Source: Thermoguttaceae bacterium
GTDB taxonomy: Bacteria; Planctomycetota; Planctomycetia; Pirellulales; Thermoguttaceae
DNA length: 44,538 nt
NCBI GenBank assembly: GCA_017447865.1
Contig: JAFSMO010000089.1
Span: 1 to 44,538 of the forward strand
Reading direction: 5' to 3'
Shown piece after piece: positions 8,159 through 15,980 of this stretch. The first letter of the stretch is position 1; the number at the start of each line of letters is the position of its first letter. Position numbers and translations under genes: made by a program. Under the pieces are notes generated by a model. It searched no databases, had not been told where the DNA came from, and saw nothing but the letters and a program-made list of their open reading frames with translations.

Positions 8159-9310
8159 TCACTCGCCGCAATTCAAAATCCGCTCTCCGATCGCCGGGTG
8201 CGAGTGTAGCCAGAAAACCTCCAGCGGGTGCGGGAACGGGTCCGCCTTGTTCTGAACGGCCAGCTTCACGAATGCGCTGCGCATCGCCTCGGGCGACGCG
8301 GTTTTCAGGGCGTAAGCGTCCGCCTGACGCTCATTTCTGCGGCTGAACATGTTTCCAAAAGGTTCCGCCACGAACGAAATCAGCGAAAGGATCAACGAAA
8401 GGAACGGCACGGCCCAGACCGGGAACTCCGCGTACACCATCTCCGGCCCCAGCCAGAGTTTCAGCGCCAGATCGGTCAGCCAAAAGGCCGCGAAACTTCC
8501 AAGGAAAATCATCACGCACTGCTTCAAAATGTGGCGGTGGACGTGGTGGCCGACCTCATGCGCAAAGACCGCGGTGATCTCATCCTCGGTAAAATTTTCG
8601 AGCAGCGTATCGCCCAGCAGAACACGGCGCGTCGAGCCAAGACCACCGAGCATCGCGTTCGCCTTGCTCGTCTCGATGGAAAGGTCCAGCCGGTAAATGC
8701 CGGTCAGTTTCAAGGTAGTCGGGCGGGTGATCTCCTCAAACCGCTCCATCAGGGAAGGCTTTTCAAGCCGTTCCACCTTGTAAAAAAGCGGGAGGACCAG
8801 TACCGGGAAAAGGATCCCCAGAACGACCGAGAAGAACAGAAACATCACGGAAACCGCCGCCCACCACCATGGTCCGCACAAGCGAATGAGGAAAAAAATT
8901 CCCCCGACCACCACGAGATTCAGCCCCGCACCAAGCGCAAAATGAAGCAGGTACCGCCGGAACCAGTGGCCAAGCGTCAGGTTGCTCAGGCCGAATTTCT
9001 GCTCCAGGATCCAATCGTCGTAAACGTCCAGCGGAAAGCCGAGAAGCGCCTCGAAGATCATCACCGCGATGAGAAAAACGACCAGAAGCGCGTACGTGTG
9101 CACCGCCAGAAACGGGCACTGCGAGCAGAGCCATTCCGCCAGCGGCCGAGCCAGAAAAAATGCGATAAAAACCGCAAGAATCAGACTCCAAACCTTGGAA
9201 ATGAGCGTACAGTACAAACCCAAGCGATGGTACTCGCGGCTCTCGCGTAGCTGCTCAGGCGTCATGATTTCGGCACAAAGCGCAGATTGGATTTCGGATT
9301 TCGTGGACAT
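8159..9310 (-). CDS. M48 (Ste24-type) integral membrane metalloprotease
   Basis: A zinc protease of 383 residues. The HEVGH motif is at 251-255, with the third zinc ligand E327 in SRRNERQADAYAL, and D331 and a downstream HPAIGER as in CAAX/Ste24-type M48 enzymes. Several membrane helices precede the active site (about 32-54, 68-92, 122-145, 148-175) and two follow it (about 262-287, 295-316). A role in membrane protein quality control is likely from the family; the natural substrate is unknown. The start at 9310 has no clear Shine-Dalgarno. The upstream membrane-protein gene is separated from it by the R1 element at 9328-9452. Confidence 0.92.
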   Translation of the reverse strand: MSTKSEIQSALCAEIMTPEQLRESREYHRLGLYCTLISKVWSLILAVFIAFFLARPLAEWLCSQCPFLAVHTYALLVVFLIAVMIFEALLGFPLDVYDDWILEQKFGLSNLTLGHWFRRYLLHFALGAGLNLVVVGGIFFLIRLCGPWWWAAVSVMFLFFSVVLGILFPVLVLPLFYKVERLEKPSLMERFEEITRPTTLKLTGIYRLDLSIETSKANAMLGGLGSTRRVLLGDTLLENFTEDEITAVFAHEVGHHVHRHILKQCVMIFLGSFAAFWLTDLALKLWLGPEMVYAEFPVWAVPFLSLILSLISFVAEPFGNMFSRRNERQADAYALKTASPEAMRSAFVKLAVQNKADPFPHPLEVFWLHSHPAIGERILNCGE

Positions 9311-9327
9311 TTGGGAAATGGGGGTTT

Positions 9328-9452
9328 AATTAGGAATTCGTAATGCGTAATGCGTAATTAAAAAGCCTTCGGCTTTTACGGGATGAAATCTTTCTGAAAG
9401 CGACGTTACGCGCAAGCGTCAATTACGAATTACGCATTACGAATTCCTAATT
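9328..9452. mobile_element. MITE-like element, family R1, copy A (125 bp)
   Basis: Left terminal inverted repeat at 9328-9359 (begins AATTAGGAATTCGTAATGCG); right at 9421-9452. These are 32 bp each with one mismatch, around a 61-bp core that starts with an AAAAGCC-TTC-GGCTTTT hairpin. Two further copies of the same architecture are at 17284-17396 and 37460-37584. It encodes nothing. It supplies the stop codon and last residues of the neighbouring gene (9437-10294). No clear target-site duplication is visible. Confidence 0.85.
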
Positions 9453-10294
9453 GAAACGGCGCGGAACGTCAGGATCACCGAATCCCCCAGCGGAACCGGC
9501 GGGCTTTTTCGGATGCTCAGCTGAACACCATGCGGCGCGTTCTGAACGACCTCCACCTGGGCCGCCCCGTCCAGTGAAAAACATTCCACCACCGGCGTCT
9601 GGCAGAACGGTGGACAAAACGCCACAAAAAGCGGGACTTTCGTCTGGTTTGGCAGGAATTCGGCACGCAAAAGGCCGGAAATCTCCTCGGAGCCGTCCGG
9701 ATTCTGAAGACGCTCCAGTTTTTGATGCACCCCAAGCGGAAGCGGCTCGTCCTCCTCCCCGATTTCTTCGGATTCCAGGTCTGGTTCTTCGGCCGATTCC
9801 GATTCCAAATCCGAAACGGGAACAGCTTCGGTTTCCGTCGGGAGATTTGGCTCCGGCTCCTCAGATGATGCAAACGGACGGTGGAACTCAAACCAGTAAA
9901 GGATTCCGGAAGTCAGCAGGAAAATGGCCGCGAAAACGAGCCAGGTCAGCACCGAAGTACCGGGGATCTGAACGGCCAGCCCGATGAGCAAATAGTCCAG
10001 AAGCAGCGTTCCGGCCATCGTTCGGCGCAGCAAAACCGCTCTTTTCGGGAATCCCCGGGTCCAGGCCCGAATCAGGAAATAAAGCAATAAAACCGCGATT
10101 CCGAAAATGGTTGAAAAAATAAAAACCCCCGCCGTCGGCATGGTTTGAGAAAAAAAACCAGAGATCCGGCGCGACAGGAAAAAAAATCCCCCTGCCAAAA
10201 CGATACAAAATACCAACCAGGTCCAAATTGAGAGGGCCGGGGGAATTTTTTTCAGGTTTTGGGAAAAATTTTTAAAATTTTTTTTGAGGGACAT
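9437..10294 (-). CDS. Four-helix membrane protein with C-terminal soluble domain, unknown function
   Basis: Not recognised. The 285 residues begin with a basic N-terminus, then about four membrane helices (roughly 20-40, 52-76, 93-112, 115-135). An acidic linker (about 145-185, rich in Glu, Ser and Pro) and a C-terminal domain of about 90 residues with beta character follow. ATG at 10294 has GGAAG upstream. The last residues (IRNS) and the TAA stop are encoded by the terminal repeat of R1 copy A, so the ancestral C-terminus probably differed. It is followed by the M48 protease gene and may be co-transcribed with it. Confidence 0.75.
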   Translation of the reverse strand: MSLKKNFKNFSQNLKKIPPALSIWTWLVFCIVLAGGFFFLSRRISGFFSQTMPTAGVFIFSTIFGIAVLLLYFLIRAWTRGFPKRAVLLRRTMAGTLLLDYLLIGLAVQIPGTSVLTWLVFAAIFLLTSGILYWFEFHRPFASSEEPEPNLPTETEAVPVSDLESESAEEPDLESEEIGEEDEPLPLGVHQKLERLQNPDGSEEISGLLRAEFLPNQTKVPLFVAFCPPFCQTPVVECFSLDGAAQVEVVQNAPHGVQLSIRKSPPVPLGDSVILTFRAVSIRNS

Positions 10295-10510
10295 TTCTTC
10301 CGTTCAAAAATCAAAAAATGGGGCGATCGCTATTAACAATATGTCACATTATAGAAGATTTTCAAAAAAAAAGAACCGGGGTAGATGGCAAAAATGAGAA
10401 AAAAAATAAAAAAAATCTCCTCAAGCCCCTCTTGCAATTTTTGGAAAATCCGCCATACTATGAATCACAAGGACGCGAGAACCAGCAAGGAAGCTGAACT
10501 TTTCTCAACC

Positions 10511-10560
10511 ACAAAAAAACGGTGTTTTCAACGCAGGATGCTGAGAAACACCGTTTTTTT
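10511..10560. terminator. Bidirectional terminator after the lptE-like gene
   Basis: AAAAAAACGGTGTTT (10513-10527) and AAACACCGTTTTTTT (10546-10560) form a 15-bp stem with A/T runs on both sides. It lies 18 bases after the stop at 10578. The rest of the gap (10295-10510) is AT-rich and holds no gene that I can support. Confidence 0.85.
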
Positions 10561-10577
10561 AATTAAATACACTAAAA

Positions 10578-11126
10578 TCACCAAGGGTTTTCCATCATCC
10601 CGACGATGTGCCGCGCGATGGTTTGCATCAAAGTTTGGGAGGAGGTCACATTGGATTGCCCCATTTCTGTCACGAGCGCAGCCGAGGACGAAATCTTGAG
10701 CGCTTCCTGCTGCATGTCGATGTGCTGGGACTGACGCACGCCCTGGGTCCGGCGGTCGATCCACTTCGCCTCGACGGTCATCCCGAGGGAGATTTCACGC
10801 GGGTCCGCCCAGTCGTTCTGGAAAGTCACCGATTTGTTCTCGCCCACGATGTTCACCTGAAGGATCGTGTCGGCGCGGCATTCCGGAACCACTTTGTACG
10901 GAGTCCGCGATTCGATCTCCCGGATGAGTGCTTCCGTCAGGCGTTCGCCGTAGCCGCGGCGCCAGGTTTCGTTTCCGCAAATGGAAACGCTCACCGTCTG
11001 AATGTCCTGCGGGAAAAGGCACTGATTCCCTAAATTGTACGCCGCACAGCCGGTGAAACCTGCGCAGCACCAAAGCAGACCGAGGGCCAGCACAACGAAA
11101 ATCGTTTTGGACTGGCGGGTCTGCAT
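10578..11126 (-). CDS. LptE-like LPS-assembly lipoprotein
   Basis: A 182-residue lipoprotein. The signal peptide ends in a lipobox (FTGC, lipidated C27). The mature part has the pattern of the LptE family: an early beta strand (QTVSVSICGN) followed by a helix (GERLTEALIREIESRTPYKVV) and a strand leading to A-D-T-I-L-Q-V. In characterised bacteria LptE plugs LptD in the outer membrane and helps deliver LPS. AGGAG precedes the ATG. It follows the bamD-like gene by 37 bases, so the two outer-membrane biogenesis genes probably form an operon ending at 10511-10560. The family assignment rests on pattern, not on an alignment. Confidence 0.8.
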   Translation of the reverse strand: MQTRQSKTIFVVLALGLLWCCAGFTGCAAYNLGNQCLFPQDIQTVSVSICGNETWRRGYGERLTEALIREIESRTPYKVVPECRADTILQVNIVGENKSVTFQNDWADPREISLGMTVEAKWIDRRTQGVRQSQHIDMQQEALKISSSAALVTEMGQSNVTSSQTLMQTIARHIVGMMENPW

Positions 11127-11163
11127 GGGTGACTCCTGGAAAACTTCTGGAATTTTACGGGGA

Positions 11164-12384
11164 TTAATTCTTCTCGGGGAAAACGACTTTCAGCCACGCG
11201 AAGTAGTCCTTCGGCTCCGCCCGGAAATTCTCGATTCGGGCGTAGTTTTTCTTCGCCTCGATCGCGCTCTGCGTCTGTGGGTAGTCCTGCATCACGAGCA
11301 GGTAGTAGTACCGCGCGGCGCCGTAGCAGCGTTTCGTTTCGTAGAAAGCCGCGATTTCCAGGTCACGTTCCGCTTTCGCTTCCGTGATCTTGCTCTGGGT
11401 TTCCAAAAGGGCCTGACGGCGGTCCGCAAGCTGGGGCCCAAACTGGCTCAGCAGCCGATTCGTCAGATCCTCTGCGTCTTCCAGCGCCTTGCCGTCGTAT
11501 TTCGGTCCCTGGTACATCAAGAGCTTGGCCGAAAGGTTCAGCTCACACGCCGGAAGCAGATGCTTCGACTGCGGGTAGTTCTTGATCAGGTCGTCGTAAA
11601 AATCGGCCGCGTCAAAATACTCGCCGCGGATGTAGTTCGCATTTCCGGCCGCCATGACCGCGTGCTCGGCCCAAAGACCGTTCGGGTCGTGCAGTGCGAT
11701 CGTTCTGTACGCTTTGATGGAGTTCCCGAACGTGCCGATGAACGGCCGGGTTTTGTCCGTAAAGTTGGGCGTGATCGGGCCGTAGTGGTTGATCTGGTCC
11801 AGTTTCTCCCAGTACTGTGCAATCGCAAACAGACGCGGCGAGACCCGGTCCATGTACCGCGTGGAATCGTATTTCTTCAGCAGTTTCTCGTACGCCCGCT
11901 GGGCCTTGGCGTAACGATTCGCAAAGAAGTACGCCTCGCCGCGCAGGAAAAGGGCATCTTCCTGAAGTGCGGAATCCGGCCAGCGGAACGCCGCGTAACC
12001 GAGTTTCTTGGCCGCCGCCTCAAACTGGCCATGATCGAAAAGTTCCACCCCTTCCTCAAAAGCGGCCATCGCGATCGGTTCGTTCGGTTCCTGATGAACG
12101 AGGGTCAGACAAGCGAGTTTGAACTTCTTCCCGAATTTTTCAGCCGTCATAGCCGAGAATGAATTATCCTCCTCCTCGAAATACTCGGAAGCTTCATTCA
12201 CCTGCGCCATATCGACCTGCGGATTGGGCTGCTCCTTGAGTGCCGAGTCCATCCGGTTCAAATCTTCCAGGGAAGTCGAGCGCGATCCAATCGTCGAACA
12301 GCCCGCCGCACAAACGAGCGCCGCCAAAAGCAGGGCACACGTCGCGTAAAGCGGAATGCAGTGGAAACAAACGGATCGATTCAT
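11164..12384 (-). CDS. BamD-like outer-membrane assembly lipoprotein (TPR)
   Basis: A 406-residue lipoprotein. The signal peptide ends at VCAAGC (lipidated C29) when the ATG at 12384 is used; an upstream TTG start is possible but would bury the signal. The mature protein consists of tetratricopeptide-like helical pairs, for example FDHGQFEAAAKKLGYAAFRWPDS, NRYAKAQRAYEKLLKKYDST and YFDAADFYDDLIKNYPQS. This is the BamD/YfiO pattern, in which the lipoprotein supports BamA in inserting outer-membrane proteins. It is longer than proteobacterial BamD (about 245 residues), with extra helices on both sides. The lptE-like gene follows. Confidence 0.78.
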   Translation of the reverse strand: MNRSVCFHCIPLYATCALLLAALVCAAGCSTIGSRSTSLEDLNRMDSALKEQPNPQVDMAQVNEASEYFEEEDNSFSAMTAEKFGKKFKLACLTLVHQEPNEPIAMAAFEEGVELFDHGQFEAAAKKLGYAAFRWPDSALQEDALFLRGEAYFFANRYAKAQRAYEKLLKKYDSTRYMDRVSPRLFAIAQYWEKLDQINHYGPITPNFTDKTRPFIGTFGNSIKAYRTIALHDPNGLWAEHAVMAAGNANYIRGEYFDAADFYDDLIKNYPQSKHLLPACELNLSAKLLMYQGPKYDGKALEDAEDLTNRLLSQFGPQLADRRQALLETQSKITEAKAERDLEIAAFYETKRCYGAARYYYLLVMQDYPQTQSAIEAKKNYARIENFRAEPKDYFAWLKVVFPEKN

Positions 12385-12426
12385 AAAAGGGACTTCCGGG
12401 AAAACCGGCCTCAAAGGAATATTTAG

Positions 12427-12482
12427 TTACAAAACGTTAAATATTTTTGACGTTCTGTCGACAGTTAGTTAATATTTTGTAA
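12427..12482. promoter_or_regulatory. Dyad-rich AT region upstream of the bamD-like gene
   Basis: TTACAAAA (12427-12434) is mirrored by TTTTGTAA (12475-12482). The perfect palindrome CTGTCGACAG lies between them at 12455-12464, five bases off centre. It sits between the recO stop and the bamD-like start and could be an operator or promoter region. This is inference only. Confidence 0.3.
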
Positions 12483-12521
12483 TTATTATTTAACGGAAGG
12501 GCAGTTCCGGAAAATGGCCCC

Positions 12522-13313
12522 TCAACGCTTGAGCCACCTCAAAATCGGAACCGGGCGTTCCATCTGGTGAGCGAGGTACTGGTTCCACACGCCGCGGATC
12601 TCGCCGAGGGTTTTCTGGGAAAGCTGGAGGCGTTTCCAAAAACGTTCATCCGGCGAAGCAAGGAGCTGGAGTGCACCGAGGGCCTCGGGCGAAAGGGAAA
12701 CCACGTTCCTCTTTCCCGGCCGGCAGTTCGCACACAGGACCCCTCCGTCCATCATTCCGAACGCGATTCGTTTGGCTCCGCGGCTGACTTCGACCTTTTT
12801 GGAGCAGCCGACGCACTCATGGAGCGAGGGCGCCAACCCGACGAGTCCCAGGAGCCGAAGTTCGTAATGAAGGAGGCAGCGGGAAAGTTTTTCCGGTGGA
12901 TTTTCCAGACTCGCGGCCTTACAAAGGGAATCCAGTGATACAATATCGTTTAAAACGATTTTTGTCAAGTCGAATAATTCATTTTGAGGGTCAAAATTTT
13001 CAGTAAAATAATTTAAAAGCTGAACTACATGGAAACCTGCGTAAATGGCGACGGTCGAATCGACCCGGAAACGGTCTGTGAGTTTCGCCTCGGTAACGAG
13101 CTGGAGCACGTCGCCGTTTTTGGGGTAGTACAAAATCTTGCAGACGTTCATGGCGTCGAGGGCCGTATCGAAGGGATTTTTGAGACGGCGCGCCCCCTTG
13201 GCCAGGCACGAGATCTTTCCGTTCTCGCGAGTGAAGAACGTCACGACCATGCTGGTCTCGCTGAAATCGGCAGTTCGAAGGACGATCGCGTCGTCGTTAA
13301 TGGGTGGAGCCAT
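12522..13313 (-). CDS. recO: DNA repair protein RecO
   Basis: RecO anneals single-stranded DNA and helps load RecA with RecF and RecR. With the ATG at 13313 the protein has 263 residues, near the usual 240-260. The N-terminal OB fold is recognisable (DAIVLRTADFSETSMVVTFFT followed by GKISCLAKGARR), as is the helical C-terminal part (LLHYELRLLGLVGLAPSL). A C-x2-C (CVGC) and a second C-x2-C (CANC) form the zinc-finger-like site present in many RecO proteins. A longer frame upstream starts with TTG and looks unlikely. Confidence 0.93.
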   Translation of the reverse strand: MAPPINDDAIVLRTADFSETSMVVTFFTRENGKISCLAKGARRLKNPFDTALDAMNVCKILYYPKNGDVLQLVTEAKLTDRFRVDSTVAIYAGFHVVQLLNYFTENFDPQNELFDLTKIVLNDIVSLDSLCKAASLENPPEKLSRCLLHYELRLLGLVGLAPSLHECVGCSKKVEVSRGAKRIAFGMMDGGVLCANCRPGKRNVVSLSPEALGALQLLASPDERFWKRLQLSQKTLGEIRGVWNQYLAHQMERPVPILRWLKR

Positions 13314-13353
13314 GAAATACCAGGGGGAAAAAACCAAACAGGAATCCAGAATA

Positions 13354-13382
13354 AGTATAGAAGATTTTCCGCTTTGACGCAA
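13354..13382 (-). promoter_or_regulatory. Candidate promoter of recO
   Basis: Minus-strand TTGCGT (13377-13382) and TATACT (13354-13359), 17 bases apart, ending about 40 bases before the ATG. Confidence 0.5.
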
Positions 13383-13401
13383 TTGGGATTTTAGAGAAAA
13401 A

Positions 13402-13456
13402 AGCGGTTTTTCTCTTATATATTAATTAATATTGTATAAATGAGAGAAAAACCGCT
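13402..13456. terminator. Terminator hairpin between the SGNH hydrolase gene and recO
   Basis: AGCGGTTTTTCTCT (13402-13415) and AGAGAAAAACCGCT (13443-13456) are a perfect 14-bp inverted repeat around a 27-nt AT-rich loop. It starts 14 bases after the SGNH gene stop at 13470. The large loop is unusual for a simple intrinsic terminator. Confidence 0.65.
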
Positions 13457-13469
13457 CCAGAGTGCCAAA

Positions 13470-14195
13470 CTACTTTTCGTCCACGTACTTCTTCACGTAC
13501 GGCTCGACTTCTTCCGCCCAGATCTCGTAACCGACCGCGCCCGGATGCAGGCGGTCGCCCATCATTTCCTGCGGGAGCGTGCCGTCTTCAGCGAGGAATT
13601 TCTTGCCAAAATCCAGGAAGAAAACGCGCTGACCGTCAGCCAAAGCCGGGAGACCCGCGTTGATCTCGTTCACTTTAACGCGCATTTCGTCGGTCGGATT
13701 GGCGCTGCGCGGGAAAACGGCCAGAAGGAGCACTTTCGCCTGCGGGGCTTTTTCGCCGATGATCTCGAGGATCTTCTTGATCCCTTCCACGGTCTGCGCC
13801 GGGGTGGAGGAGCGGTGCCCCACGTTATTCGTGCCGATCATGAGGATCACGAGTTTCGGGGAAATGCCGTCCAGCTCGCCCCCTTCGGTGATGCGCCAGA
13901 TCACGTGCTCGGTGCGGTCCGCGCCGTAGCCGAGGTTGATCGCGTTGCGGTTTCCGTAGTACCTGGCCCAAACGTCTTTCCCGGCCCGCTCCCAGTTGTG
14001 CGTGATGGAATCGCCGAGAAAAACGAGATCGACCGGCCCTTCCTTGGCCTGGGCGAGTTTCTGTTCGTGACGGTCTGCGCACCACTTTTCACCCATGCGG
14101 GAAACGGACTGGACCGCGATGTTGGGGGCGTCCTTCGCGAAGACCGTGCAGGTCAGAACGAGCAGCGCAAAAACGGAAATGAGGATTTTTTTCAT
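13470..14195 (-). CDS. Secreted SGNH/GDSL-family hydrolase
   Basis: A 241-residue protein with a Sec signal peptide (1-20, ending TVFA). All four SGNH blocks are visible: block I FLGDS (nucleophile S63), block II Gly in INLGYG, block III GTNN (121-124), and block V with D214 and H217 (GDRLHPG). The layout is that of the GDSL/PAF-acetylhydrolase-like esterases. In a polysaccharide-degrading setting a carbohydrate acetyl-esterase role is plausible but is inference. AGGAG precedes the ATG. It lies 85 bases after the metallophosphoesterase gene and may share its transcript. Confidence 0.9.
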   Translation of the reverse strand: MKKILISVFALLVLTCTVFAKDAPNIAVQSVSRMGEKWCADRHEQKLAQAKEGPVDLVFLGDSITHNWERAGKDVWARYYGNRNAINLGYGADRTEHVIWRITEGGELDGISPKLVILMIGTNNVGHRSSTPAQTVEGIKKILEIIGEKAPQAKVLLLAVFPRSANPTDEMRVKVNEINAGLPALADGQRVFFLDFGKKFLAEDGTLPQEMMGDRLHPGAVGYEIWAEEVEPYVKKYVDEK

Positions 14196-14280
14196 GTTGG
14201 AACTCCTGAATTAAAAAGGGAGAAATGAGGGTTTGAAATTTTGAAAATTTGACGAAAAAAGCGGGGTTTCAGCGGCGATT

Positions 14281-15621
14281 TTACCGGACGCCCAGCGCGC
14301 AGATCCGGAACTCCGTGTTCTCGCCGGAATCGATTCGGACCTGGAACTTTTCGGTCTTCCGGAACGCTTCGGGAAGCTCGAATTCCGCGGCGGCCGGGAA
14401 GGTTTGGGGCTCCGCGCCGTCGGCCGTGAGCGTGACGGTTCCGCCGGGTTTCCCGATGAAACCGAGGTAAACCGTCCGCGCCGGCTCGCCGTCCACCCGG
14501 GTGGGAAGGTTCCACGACGCGAAAGCGTTCCGGCGGAAGTAGAGGTTGGAGATCCGGTCCTCCATGTTCTCGCACTCGGCCCGAATTTCCGCGTCGTCCT
14601 CCCCAACGAGCCAGAAGCGGCGGCACTTCCGGCCGAAAGACTCCTCCAGCGTTTCCATCGGGGCCGGGTTTTCCCAGTTCGGAACTTCCGCGAAGCCAAA
14701 CGGCTCCCCGTCCTTCGTGAGCCAGCGGTAGGCCGAGGCGGTGATCAGACCGTTTTTCGCGAAAAGGAGGCGGTAAAGTCCGTCGTCCGGGCTCCACGAA
14801 CCGACCGGCGTGAGCGACTCCACCACGCGCATCGGGCGGCCGCCAAGCTGGATCACGCGGTCCGAATTCCCGTGATTATGGCCCGCAATATTCCAGACCG
14901 CTTCGCCCTGGAAACTCTGCACGATCGGTGCGAGCTGGCGGCGGGCGCAGTGCTGATCCGCGTCTTTCAGCGGCTCGTGCGTGAACAAAACGAGCGTCCG
15001 CGCCGAGGTTTTCGCCACGATCTCGCTCAGCCACGCGAGCTGCTCCGCGTCGTAAAGGATCCCGGAGTGATTGCTCGTCTGCGCGCCCCAGCAGTTGTAG
15101 CCGTGCAGGCCCGCGAAGCAGATCCCACCCCGCTCGAAGCTCCAGTAAACCGGAAGTTCCGGGAAAACCTTTTTGTACGGAACGGCCGCGCAGTCGTTAT
15201 TCCCGATGATCTGCCAGAACGGAATTTCAAGCCGGTCGCAGATGATTTTTTTGTATCGCGCGAAGTACTGCTCCGCCCGGTCCCACGTGCTCGGGTTCAT
15301 GGAGGTCATGGAGATCAGGTCGCCCGTCAGCGCGACGAACGCCGGCCGGGGGTCGAGCGCGTTCATGTCCTGCACGAAGCATTTCCCCTCGAATTTGTGC
15401 GGCATTCGCAGCGCGCCGACTTCCACCTCGCTGGAGTGAAGGTCCGTCGCGTGCAGGAAGAAGAAAGCGTCCGGGTCGTTCGGCGACCAGCCGACCTTCC
15501 GGCAAATCCCCTCGAAATCAAAGTCGGCGGCGTGCGCGGCGGCCCAAAGCTCCTCGGCCGCGGCCAGAGAAAGGCCGGAAGCGAGGCAGGCGGTGAAAAA
15601 TTGGCGTCGGTTCAGTTCCAT
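14281..15621 (-). CDS. Exported calcineurin-like metallophosphoesterase
   Basis: A 446-residue protein from ATG 15621. The N-terminus NRRQFF followed by a hydrophobic stretch is Tat-like. The metallophosphoesterase core has D60-x-H62 (ATDLH), LTGDL, GNNDC in place of the usual GNHD, FTHEP, and GHNHG. The change of GNHD to GNND replaces the usual catalytic His, as happens in some sphingomyelinase-like and divergent members. The C-terminal 150 residues form a beta-rich domain. Upstream sequence contains no good Shine-Dalgarno. The substrate could be a phosphodiester or sugar phosphate; it cannot be named from sequence. Confidence 0.85.
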   Translation of the reverse strand: MELNRRQFFTACLASGLSLAAAEELWAAAHAADFDFEGICRKVGWSPNDPDAFFFLHATDLHSSEVEVGALRMPHKFEGKCFVQDMNALDPRPAFVALTGDLISMTSMNPSTWDRAEQYFARYKKIICDRLEIPFWQIIGNNDCAAVPYKKVFPELPVYWSFERGGICFAGLHGYNCWGAQTSNHSGILYDAEQLAWLSEIVAKTSARTLVLFTHEPLKDADQHCARRQLAPIVQSFQGEAVWNIAGHNHGNSDRVIQLGGRPMRVVESLTPVGSWSPDDGLYRLLFAKNGLITASAYRWLTKDGEPFGFAEVPNWENPAPMETLEESFGRKCRRFWLVGEDDAEIRAECENMEDRISNLYFRRNAFASWNLPTRVDGEPARTVYLGFIGKPGGTVTLTADGAEPQTFPAAAEFELPEAFRKTEKFQVRIDSGENTEFRICALGVR

Positions 15622-15650
15622 ATTAATTAATAAAGGTCTAAATTCTTCTC

Positions 15651-15943
15651 CTAAAGCACCCAATCCAGCGAAATACAGGCCGAAAAAGGCCCCGCGGATC
15701 AGGCGGATTAAGCGGATTTAAGCGGATCAGGAGGAATTACTTATTTAAAAAAATGACCTCTTCTCTAAACACAAAATCCGCGCTCAAATAAAAGTTGGAA
15801 GCGGGTTCAAATCATGCCTTAAAAAAAGACTCCGAGGTTTTTGAAACTTCCTTTTTAAAAAATTAAAATCCGTCTCGATCCGCTTCATCCGCATAATCCG
15901 CGGGGCCTTATTCGGCTGGCGGATTCTTACGGATTTGGAGCTT
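15651..15943. repeat. Palindromic GCGGAT-rich repeat, family R5, copy a
   Basis: The left arm runs from CTAAAGCACCC through GGCCGAAAAAGGCCCCGCGG and repeated GCGGATTAAGCGGAT. The right arm (about 15868-15943) is its imperfect complement. The same arms occur at 28232-28413, and the left end alone at 44413-44449. This explains almost all of the 359-base gap between the metallophosphoesterase and the transporter; I see no gene in it. Confidence 0.75.
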
Positions 15944-15980
15944 TGCGAGTGGTCACAAAAGCGTGACTCCTTTCCCTTCC

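Noticed and set aside
12411..12414. TTG start giving a 416-residue bamD-like product
   Set aside because: The extra ten residues would precede and disturb the lipoprotein signal peptide; ATG 12384 is better.
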